DNA of 64,000 nucleotides from an uncultured Erythrobacter sp. (GTDB taxonomy: Bacteria > Pseudomonadota > Alphaproteobacteria > Sphingomonadales > Sphingomonadaceae): the NCBI GenBank assembly GCA_947501215.1, contig CANMUS010000005.1:62001-126000 (forward strand). The letters are read 5' to 3'. The position numbers were made by a program, and so were the translations under genes. Within the stretch, counting starts at the first letter, position 1, and each line of letters opens with the position of its first letter. Of this stretch, positions 35,113 to 42,755 are shown one piece after another. The notes beneath the pieces were generated by a model. It did not search any database, was not told where the DNA came from, and saw only the letters and a program-made list of their open reading frames with translations.

Positions 35113-38100
35113 TTAGTCCAGGCCGGTAGCCAATTTGATTTGCCGCCCGATCTCGTGAATTGCGGAGAGGGAGACTCCCTTTCCTGAAGCACTGACGCAG
35201 TCGCGCGCATGATCGCGCAACTCCTGGACAGCCTTTTCGCCTGATCGAGCGAGTTCAAGAATATCCTGAAGTTCGCGTGCTGGCTGTTCGGACAGCCAGG
35301 CAATTCGCAGCGGAAGCTTAGCCGGAATTTCATCGTCATCGAGAAAGGCGTCGATCAATTCTTCGACTGCAGGGAACCGCTCGGAGTTGCGCTCGATTGC
35401 TCGCGGCAACTCTGCCTTCCAGCTTGCAACCAATTCGAATGCCACGTTTGGAAGCAAATTCGACGACTGCGTGATTGCCTTGTCCAGTCGATCCAGATGG
35501 CTTTCGATTGAAGCCTTTCGCAGCAAGAAGTCGAGCGCTTCGGCGCGATCCTTGACCTGTTTGAGCTCAACAGATGCGATCGTAGACCGGTTCTTGTTCC
35601 AGTAACCGGCCAACTCCTTGGCTTTGCGCATGTTCTCGGGCAGCCCGAGGTCGGCCTCAGGCGCTTCAACCATGAAGCCGCTGTCCCTCAATTGGATGAT
35701 CGCCGCCAGGGTTTCGCTTGAATCGATCAAGCCAGGCGATTCCGTCGAGATGAGTTGCCTCAAGTCGACTCGAATGCGCTCGTGCCAGTTCTTGGTAGCG
35801 TTCAACCAGTCGTTCCACGGCTTGGAGCGCGCGCCAGGATCACTGACAGCTTCATCTTCATCACTGAGTATGTTGCGCAGTTGGTCGATCGGCTCTGCCT
35901 TCGGATCGAGCACGCCTCGCAGCCATGCCCGAGCCTGGAGAACCTGCGTCATGGCGCCGGCCGGAGACCAGATCTTACTGTCTTCCGTCAATGGCAGGCG
36001 GCGTTCGAGATAATCGACCGCGAGGGTTTCCAGGCGGCGCATCAGAATTGACAGGTTCCGAAGATGGAAAGCCCGATCCTCGGTACCAAGTGTATCCCGG
36101 TCGATATCGAGAGTGAGATAACTTTCAAGCCCGACACGAACCCACTCTTCTGGCGGAATTACCAGATAGTCGCGCGATCCGGACGTGCTGCCGTGGAGCT
36201 TGACCATCTCCTGTGTGATGATCTTGTCGAACAGGAAGGGAGCAACGCCGGTCGAACGCTTATCGAGACTATCGACGAGTAAGTGCAGCAAGCCATTCCA
36301 TTGGCTCGCGTTCTCAAGTCCTTTGCCTTGCACCCATTTGGCGAGATCGAGCCGCATCTGCTCGCGCTTGTTGCGAGTGGGCCCGCGGTTGCGAGGAGGG
36401 ACGCTCGTCCGGTTCGTATTCCTCGAAGTGACCTCAGATATGAGACGCCGCCTTTGCTCACCTGGCTCTGCGACTTCGGTTTCCTTCGTTTCCTCCGTGG
36501 CTGGCGATGGTTCTTGAGAGGGAGGCGCAGGTGACGGGGCGACGGCTGGCCCAGCCATCGTCGCCTCATCTTGGCCAATCCAAGGCAGCCCAAACGCCTC
36601 GAAGATCGTTCGGGTAACGCCAGCGAAAGCGAGCTCGCCTTCGAGTTCGACCGTGTCAGCGGATTCTGGATTTCCCCAGTAGGTAACCAGCCGGCGGAAT
36701 CTCCGCGCCTGATCATCGTCTTCGATTTGAGCGGCAATTATCTGCCCGAGACGGGGTGCCACAGCGATATCGGGCTTCCGTGACGGCTCAAACGCCGAAT
36801 GCTCGATCAGAGGTCCAGGGAATCTCTGTTGTTCCAAGAGTTCCGGCTGCGAGAGGTTCGGTACAACAACGGCCTGCAATATACCGCGCGGCGTACGCCA
36901 TGTCTGGCCATCATCATCCACCTTGAGCGCTTCGTAGAACCTCGCGAGAGCTGTTTCCGTAAAGGGGAATAGTCCAACACCTTCGCTATCGCCGAAAGTC
37001 TTGAAACAACTCTCCTGTTTAGCGCAGGCATTGCAGGGATTTGGCGGTGGCTCGAGCCCGCTTGAATCTTGGTTTGCTGTTCGCCAGGCTCTCAAGGCAT
37101 CGGATCCTGCACGCACCGCGTTAAGATAGCGCGATACGAAGGCGACACGTTCTTTACCTTCCAGATCGTCGACATCGCCTCCGGCCATTTCGCCCAACCG
37201 GATCTCATGCGTGATCCGTTGGCGATAGTTGGCCTGAAGTTGTCTATAGTACGCGGGCGTAAGGCCAACGACCGAGATCAATGGACAAACGTCCTGCTCC
37301 GCCTCGTCTCCTCGTGCCGTAGTGTTGAAAACCAGCACGTCGATCAGGCTGTCATCGAGGCCTTCCCAACTTGTAATATCCTCTAGCAGAAGGACGAGAC
37401 GCATATCCCGGGTTGCCAACGCCTGTCGGACCTTTCGGAAAAGGGTCTTGAGACCCTGTGCAGAAACGCCAAGGACATTCTGGATTGCATCGTTTCTTCG
37501 GCGATTCAGCGACGCGATCAACTCCAGTGTAGTAGGAATTTCGTCCGCAATTTCACTGGCGATTTCGTCGGGAAGCCAGTTGTCGCGCTTTAGGCTCTTG
37601 ATCTTGTCGGATTCGGTCGCGAGAGCACTACCGAGTTTCTTGGCTCCACCTAGGAGTTGTGACGCATATTTGTAGGCGATGTCTCCAAGTTCAGCGACGT
37701 CGAATACATTGAAGGAGGCGCTTTGCTGATCACGGTTGCCATCGGCTCCGTCCAGCAATGTCAGTATCCGAGAGGGAGCAGACCATTGGCTCCGTATCTG
37801 GCTGTTCCCGAGCAATTCATCTGGGCGATAGCGCTCGCACCACCGTTCGTCAGGCATCTCTTCCTCGAAATGCCCTGGGGCCATCATCGCAGAAAGCGTG
37901 TTCAGAAAGATATTGGCTCGCCCCTGCAGGGTCGCTCGCTGGGGCGTGCCGAGCCCTTCGAAATGCTCGTGAAATTCTTCAGGGAGACGGTCCTTTAACT
38001 GTCGCAGAGCTCCTTCGAGACTCCCGTCTGCGCGTCTCAGAAGGAGCTTTACGTCTTTACCTTTCGGCCAATTGACCGAGAGCCATCGTATCAGGTGTGA

Positions 38101-38349
38101 CTTACCTGATCCCGGCTCACCCTGAACCACACAAAAAGCATGCTCTCTATCGGGATCGGATAGGGAAGTGAGTACCGCCTGCTCATCTGCCCCCTCCAAG
38201 TCCGCCGCGCTGGTGCCACTGACCTCGAAACCATGGATTGGCGTATGTGTCGCGAGAAAGACTGCATCATCGCCCTCAAGGGCTTCTGTAACCAGCATCG
38301 AGCGCGTTTGTTGTGCGGTCCAGCAAACGCGGAAAGGATGTTCACTCAT
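35113..38349 (-). CDS. dpdH: Large ATPase, DpdH-like
   Basis: This 1078-residue protein has a P-loop ATPase domain at its N-terminus, Walker A QGEPGSGKSHLIRWL (77-84) and a Walker B-like strand LVLLLEDITSWEG near 330. A Cys cluster, CNACAKQESC, lies near 445. A Pro/Glu-rich linker around 615-640 leads to a long helical C-terminal half. This layout fits the ATPase called DpdH in Dpd clusters. Its start overlaps the dpdG stop by one base. In the restriction arm it would use ATP to sense or move along unmodified DNA; that is inference. Confidence 0.7.
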   Translation of the reverse strand: MSEHPFRVCWTAQQTRSMLVTEALEGDDAVFLATHTPIHGFEVSGTSAADLEGADEQAVLTSLSDPDREHAFCVVQGEPGSGKSHLIRWLSVNWPKGKDVKLLLRRADGSLEGALRQLKDRLPEEFHEHFEGLGTPQRATLQGRANIFLNTLSAMMAPGHFEEEMPDERWCERYRPDELLGNSQIRSQWSAPSRILTLLDGADGNRDQQSASFNVFDVAELGDIAYKYASQLLGGAKKLGSALATESDKIKSLKRDNWLPDEIASEIADEIPTTLELIASLNRRRNDAIQNVLGVSAQGLKTLFRKVRQALATRDMRLVLLLEDITSWEGLDDSLIDVLVFNTTARGDEAEQDVCPLISVVGLTPAYYRQLQANYRQRITHEIRLGEMAGGDVDDLEGKERVAFVSRYLNAVRAGSDALRAWRTANQDSSGLEPPPNPCNACAKQESCFKTFGDSEGVGLFPFTETALARFYEALKVDDDGQTWRTPRGILQAVVVPNLSQPELLEQQRFPGPLIEHSAFEPSRKPDIAVAPRLGQIIAAQIEDDDQARRFRRLVTYWGNPESADTVELEGELAFAGVTRTIFEAFGLPWIGQDEATMAGPAVAPSPAPPSQEPSPATEETKETEVAEPGEQRRRLISEVTSRNTNRTSVPPRNRGPTRNKREQMRLDLAKWVQGKGLENASQWNGLLHLLVDSLDKRSTGVAPFLFDKIITQEMVKLHGSTSGSRDYLVIPPEEWVRVGLESYLTLDIDRDTLGTEDRAFHLRNLSILMRRLETLAVDYLERRLPLTEDSKIWSPAGAMTQVLQARAWLRGVLDPKAEPIDQLRNILSDEDEAVSDPGARSKPWNDWLNATKNWHERIRVDLRQLISTESPGLIDSSETLAAIIQLRDSGFMVEAPEADLGLPENMRKAKELAGYWNKNRSTIASVELKQVKDRAEALDFLLRKASIESHLDRLDKAITQSSNLLPNVAFELVASWKAELPRAIERNSERFPAVEELIDAFLDDDEIPAKLPLRIAWLSEQPARELQDILELARSGEKAVQELRDHARDCVSASGKGVSLSAIHEIGRQIKLATGLD

Positions 38350-39242
38350 CAGTGCTTCACCTCGGGCCAGATTTCGACCTCATCGAAGCTTACGCTGCGC
38401 GTGGTCGGATCCGGGCAAAGCGAGATTGCATCGGCGGTATCCCGCGACAGCTTGAGCGAGATCTTCCCTTCCGAACTCAGGTCCCGCAGAGCGTTGCTCA
38501 AAACCGCTGAAAGCGTCCTGGTGTCTGCGGTGTAGCCTTTCCTTGCGCATGCCTGCCTAAACAGTCGCCCCCTATCCAAGTAAGGACACCGGTTCGCCAA
38601 GAGGTCAACAAAGGCTCCGGCCGGCATGGAAGTTTGCTCTTCGACGCCGGCTCTCCGCATCTCAATCTCGATCCGCCTCGCCGGCAAAGGATAATCCACC
38701 AGCCTAGCGTCAGGCATCTTGACGCTCAGTCCCATGAAGAGCAGCCAACGTCTCCACGCAGGGACTTTGGTCGGATTCATTAGCCGCCCGTCCTCGTCCT
38801 CGCCGACCAATCCAGCATCCACGAGATCGGCGAATTCAGCAGCCCCCAACTCATAGAGCCAGCCCAAATCACGCCGGGAATGGCTTTCGACCACCAGCCA
38901 CGCATAGGCTTCGGCGATGACCGCTTCGATATTGCCTTCATCTCGACTGCAAAGAAAATCGTGGACGTAGTCCGCCAACTGCGCCGGTGTCTTTAGCTCG
39001 CCCACATCGTGCAATTGGATCTCGTCTCCATTGCGTTCGACCAGTTCCAGCGCTGTCGCGGCCCCTGTTCCGTTTGCGGCATTGGTCGCCTGAGCCGCGA
39101 CCTGCTGCCCTCCAGCGGAATAGCCAGGGTTTAAGATGGAAGAAAATTCACCGCGCGGAAGTCTCCCACCCAGAGCGCCTAGTCCCGCAATCAAAGACCA
39201 GACACGCTCTGGCGTACCTTGAGGGTTAGAGAGAATACTCAT
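38349..39242 (-). CDS. dpdG: DpdG-like protein
   Basis: This 297-residue protein has no recognised catalytic motif. It has a Gly/Ala-rich N-terminus with ERVWSLIAGLGALGG and a helical, winged-helix-like C-terminus (LSAVLSNALRDLSSEGKISLKLS). The gene lies between the RecQ-like helicase and the DpdH ATPase, the position of dpdG in known Dpd clusters. Spacing is nine bases from dpdF and a one-base overlap with dpdH, so all are one operon. The name is based on order and size. Confidence 0.6.
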   Translation of the reverse strand: MSILSNPQGTPERVWSLIAGLGALGGRLPRGEFSSILNPGYSAGGQQVAAQATNAANGTGAATALELVERNGDEIQLHDVGELKTPAQLADYVHDFLCSRDEGNIEAVIAEAYAWLVVESHSRRDLGWLYELGAAEFADLVDAGLVGEDEDGRLMNPTKVPAWRRWLLFMGLSVKMPDARLVDYPLPARRIEIEMRRAGVEEQTSMPAGAFVDLLANRCPYLDRGRLFRQACARKGYTADTRTLSAVLSNALRDLSSEGKISLKLSRDTADAISLCPDPTTRSVSFDEVEIWPEVKH

Positions 39243-39251
39243 TCCTAGAAC

Positions 39252-41699
39252 TCAGCCCCCTGCCAAAGACATGAGAAATTCTTGTGAGATTGGTGCGTGA
39301 TGGGAAACCCACTGGTCAAATCTACGCCCACGATACTGCCTGTCCCGCCTTGCAACGACAATAGAGGTAAATGCCGCATCCTTAGCCCATTGAACAAAGC
39401 GTTCTACGTGCCACCCGTTTCTTTCATCAGGAGAGGCGAGCAATGCGGTCGGCAGATTGGCAAGTTTGCGGCCTTCGGTCCATTCATCCAGTGTAAGAAT
39501 AAGTCCGAGCACTTTAGGATCTTGACCAAGGGCATCCGCAATCCCCTCGGCGAGTTCTGCATCGACCACAAATTGCTGGATCCCGATGCTCGTGATTGTG
39601 TGGACCAGCGCTGGCAAATTGGTCTCAAGAGTACGATCCACGGGTTCGACCAAATGCACGCCATGAGAGATCTTCGAGTTTTCGAAGGGCGGCGTGTCCT
39701 GCCAGGCCGCCTCCAGGCCCATGGCCTCAACATGCCGCGGGGGCCTGATCATCTGATCTCTGCAGTGAGGACAACGACCGCAACTCGGCAGGCAGGTATT
39801 GGGCTCGATGAGCTCGAAGGCTGTCCTCACCATGCATGCATCAAGCGGCTTGCGGACGAGATTGAGCCAGGGTGTTAATTCGTCTCGTGCGTTGGCCACT
39901 TCTCGATCGCGATGCTCATAAATCTTGTCCCAGGCCGATGTAGGGTCATCCGACAGAAGGCCGCCGTCACTGATTTCGATCTCCCATACGCGCGCTTCGT
40001 CACCGCCCTTTGGCTTCACGGCTTTGATTGAAATGGCCTGAGCGCGCTGAAGAAGCGTGAGCAACGCCATGTTCCAATTTCGATTATAGTCTGTCGATTC
40101 TGGCCGAAGGCCCTCTCTGATCGCGTTGAGGTCGACGCTCATGTGCCATTTGCCGCCCACCCAGCCTTGGTCCGTTGCTGAGGATCGCATCGCCGCCCAT
40201 CGCTTCTCGGCCAACTCGCGCGTCAACCAGCCGCCAACGGCCATCCGTCGAGCCGTTGAAACATCATCTCCGCCTTCTCTAGAGCCAGTAAACAGCAAGG
40301 CGGCGAATGCTTGCCCACCATCGCGCGCGGCGCGACCAATTTCCTGATACCAGCGTGCCGCGCTCTCCGGCAGGCACGCATGAATGACGGAACGGACATC
40401 GGCCTTGTCGATGCCGATACCAAAAGCAGACGTTGCAACGATCAGATCGTAGTGATTGTTTGACCAATCCTCGATGATCCGCCGTCTATCTGCCGAACCC
40501 GTGTCACCCGTGAAGAGAGCCATCTTTTGGTAGCCTCGATTATCGGACAACCATTTGAAAATGCGTTCTGCGTCGACCACTTCGGTCGTGTAAATAATTG
40601 CAGGGCGAGGGGCACGATCGACCACGAACGACAGCGCTTCCTGCCTTTCCTCGTCTGAACTGCACTGGCTAACAACAATATCATGTTCGTAGCGCGGGAC
40701 CCTGGCGTCGATCTCCAGCCAGTCGCCGGTTAGCGACCAATCGCGCCGCAGGATTGCCCGTGCTGAAGGTGGCATGGTCGCGGACAGCAGCACCGCACGT
40801 AACTCGGGGCTGGATCGACGAAGCTCCGCGAGCAATCCGGGAAGGCGTTGGAAGTCGGGACGAAAGCTTCTGCCCCAACTCTCAATTATATGCGCTTCAT
40901 CGACAAATAAGTGGGTAAGGCGGCCGTTAAGTCCAAATGCGGCGGCTTCAGGCGAAGCGACCTCTACTAATCGACTGACAATATCTGAGCGGAGTGCAAG
41001 CTCTGGCCCCAGCAGCAAGATAGGGATTTCTCCGCGCCTGAATGCATCGACCACATCTCGGATACCTTCACTGCCGAGATCTCCGATCAACGCGCGGCTA
41101 CCCTCCAAACCCGGGATTCCCCGCAAAGTTCGCTCATGGTCGAGCGCTAGCGCTATTGTCGGTGTCACAACGACTACGCACGAACCCACGTGCGATTCCC
41201 TTCCGTGAAGGGCTGCCAACTGAAACATCAAGCTTTTGCCAGCGCCTGTCGGGAGCGACACAAGCAATCCCGATCCAGCAGGGGCAGTAAAGAGAGCCCG
41301 GACCGCGGCCTTTTGGGAAAGCGATCGATAGCCGGGAAGACTGGTCAGACGACGCAGAATGCCATCGCCGACACCTTCCTCAAGATAGCGTCGACTCTGG
41401 GAATCGACGTGGATCTGAGGCCACCAGGACGGTCCGTTCTCGTCACGTATTCGGATCGCGCTTGGACCGATCCTAGCGAGACCAAATCGTGCAAGACCCT
41501 CATCGCTGAATCTAGAAAACTCGTGATCGTCAGATTCAAATCTTCCACCACTCAGCCATGCCAACGTCCGAAGCAATGCAAGCCGATCACACTCGCTGGT
41601 GCTCCGGTCCAAGGCCGCCAGAGTTCGCGTTCTCAATGCCGGGGCCCATGCCTGAGAGAGCCATGGATTGTAACGGGCAGGTTCTGATCCAGTGCTCAT
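39252..41699 (-). CDS. dpdF: RecQ-like ATP-dependent DNA helicase, DpdF-like
   Basis: I use the ATG at 41699 (a TTG ten codons earlier is possible), giving 815 residues. Helicase motifs are Walker A LPTGAGKSLMFQL, DEAH in FVDEAHIIESWGRSF, SAT in LLSATMPPSA, and the RecQ motif VI region ATSAFGIGIDKADVRS with YQEIGRAARDGG. A RecQ-type zinc site follows (CLPSCGRCPHC). The long N-terminal and C-terminal extensions are typical of DpdF rather than host RecQ. It is the first gene of the minus-strand restriction operon with dpdG, dpdH and a dpdI candidate. Confidence 0.8.
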   Translation of the reverse strand: MSTGSEPARYNPWLSQAWAPALRTRTLAALDRSTSECDRLALLRTLAWLSGGRFESDDHEFSRFSDEGLARFGLARIGPSAIRIRDENGPSWWPQIHVDSQSRRYLEEGVGDGILRRLTSLPGYRSLSQKAAVRALFTAPAGSGLLVSLPTGAGKSLMFQLAALHGRESHVGSCVVVVTPTIALALDHERTLRGIPGLEGSRALIGDLGSEGIRDVVDAFRRGEIPILLLGPELALRSDIVSRLVEVASPEAAAFGLNGRLTHLFVDEAHIIESWGRSFRPDFQRLPGLLAELRRSSPELRAVLLSATMPPSARAILRRDWSLTGDWLEIDARVPRYEHDIVVSQCSSDEERQEALSFVVDRAPRPAIIYTTEVVDAERIFKWLSDNRGYQKMALFTGDTGSADRRRIIEDWSNNHYDLIVATSAFGIGIDKADVRSVIHACLPESAARWYQEIGRAARDGGQAFAALLFTGSREGGDDVSTARRMAVGGWLTRELAEKRWAAMRSSATDQGWVGGKWHMSVDLNAIREGLRPESTDYNRNWNMALLTLLQRAQAISIKAVKPKGGDEARVWEIEISDGGLLSDDPTSAWDKIYEHRDREVANARDELTPWLNLVRKPLDACMVRTAFELIEPNTCLPSCGRCPHCRDQMIRPPRHVEAMGLEAAWQDTPPFENSKISHGVHLVEPVDRTLETNLPALVHTITSIGIQQFVVDAELAEGIADALGQDPKVLGLILTLDEWTEGRKLANLPTALLASPDERNGWHVERFVQWAKDAAFTSIVVARRDRQYRGRRFDQWVSHHAPISQEFLMSLAGG

Positions 41700-41797
41700 G
41701 GCTCTCACTTCTTCCAGAGCCAAACACAAAAATCAAAGCATCATCGCCACATCCTGTTGAACCAAAAGAGGATTGGCCCAATGATCGCGACAAAGGG

Positions 41798-41992
41798 CTA
41801 ATCAGGCTGCTTCTTCAATCTTGGACCATGTGAAAGATAGCGCTCCACCTTCTCGATAGTCCTTCTACGCGGCCTGCGACCAGCTCGTAGGTCAAGCACG
41901 AAGCGCGGATCGCCAACCGCCCGACGACCGAACCGCGTCGCCGACATGTGCGATTCCTTCAAATGACGCTCAATGCGATCCAGCAATTTCAT
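41798..41992 (-). CDS. Small basic DNA-binding (helix-turn-helix-like) protein
   Basis: The ATG at 41992 has a strong GAGGAAGG ribosome-binding site, giving 64 residues. An eight-codon longer GTG start is possible. The sequence KLLDRIERHLKES followed by SATRFGRRAVGDPRFV is a likely helix-turn-helix, and RAGRRPRRRTIEKVERYL is a basic helix. Small proteins like this occur in sphingomonad plasmids near the relaxase genes. It is divergent from the S24 repressor gene and shares its control region, so it may regulate transfer genes or itself. Confidence 0.7.
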   Translation of the reverse strand: MKLLDRIERHLKESHMSATRFGRRAVGDPRFVLDLRAGRRPRRRTIEKVERYLSHGPRLKKQPD

Positions 41993-42046
41993 GGCCTTCC
42001 TCGACTCAGTCAGCACTTGTGTTCCTGTTTTGTTCTTAGTAGGAAG

Positions 42047-42111
42047 GTTCCATCGAGTCTAGGAGATTTCCTTCTCTCCTCAGACCGCCAGAAGGAACGA
42101 CACGATGGAAC
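42047..42111 (+). promoter_or_regulatory. Nested inverted repeats over the start of the S24 repressor gene
   Basis: GTTCCATCG at 42047-42055 and CGATGGAAC at 42103-42111 form a perfect 9-bp inverted repeat whose right arm contains the ATG of the repressor gene. Inside it, AGGAGA (42061-42066) and TCTCCT (42075-42080) form a second stem that can be extended with GTCT/AGAC. As DNA this may be an operator for the repressor; as RNA it would hide the start codon. The GAAGGAA ribosome-binding site lies between the arms. Confidence 0.4.
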
Positions 42112-42740
42112 ACGTCAGAGAGGAGCTCGATCGCCTGATCCAGCAGCGACGGATCGGATATTCCTCGATCTCGCGGATGATCGGACGAAACTCGTCCTAC
42201 ATTCAGCAGTTCATCAAGCGCGGCTCGCCGCGAAAGCTGGATGACGATGACCGGCGCACGCTTGCCAGCTTCTTCGGGGTCGACGAGCAAGTGCTTGGCG
42301 GACCGCCCGCGCCAATGCGTGACGGGTTGATCGAGATTCCCGTGCTCAATGTCGATGCGTCGGCGGGCTTCGGAGCGATTGCCGAAAGCGAGACCGCCCA
42401 TACCCGCTTCGGTTTCGACGAACGCTGGCTTGGCCGGTTGACCCGGGCAAAGAGTGCCAGCCTTTCGATCATCCACGTCCTGGGCGACTCCATGGAGCCG
42501 ACACTCAGCGATGGCGACGAAGTGCTCGTCGATGCGTCGGACCAGGGCTCGCGGCTACGCGACGGTATTTACGTCCTGCGCGCCGACGATGCGCTGGTGG
42601 TCAAGCGCGTGACGCTCAAGCCCGGTGGCCGCAAGATCACCATCAGCAGCGATAATTCGGCCTATCCCAGCTGGGACGATGTCGACCGGTCCGAGATCCA
42701 GGTGGTCGGCCGTGTCATCTGGTTTGGGCGGGCGGTATAG
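42105..42740 (+). CDS. S24 (LexA/CI-type) repressor
   Basis: This 211-residue protein has an N-terminal helix-turn-helix (about 15-45: GYSSISRMIGRNSSYIQQF) and a C-terminal S24 peptidase domain. Ser129 (GDSMEPTL) and Lys167 (VVKRV) are the catalytic pair, and an Ala-Gly pair in SAGFG (near 87) could be the self-cleavage site. It probably represses transfer or accessory genes and is inactivated on DNA damage through RecA. It is divergent from the small DNA-binding gene and convergent with traI. Confidence 0.88.
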   Translation: MEHVREELDRLIQQRRIGYSSISRMIGRNSSYIQQFIKRGSPRKLDDDDRRTLASFFGVDEQVLGGPPAPMRDGLIEIPVLNVDASAGFGAIAESETAHTRFGFDERWLGRLTRAKSASLSIIHVLGDSMEPTLSDGDEVLVDASDQGSRLRDGIYVLRADDALVVKRVTLKPGGRKITISSDNSAYPSWDDVDRSEIQVVGRVIWFGRAV

Positions 42741-42755
42741 AGAGCTCTCGTCGGC

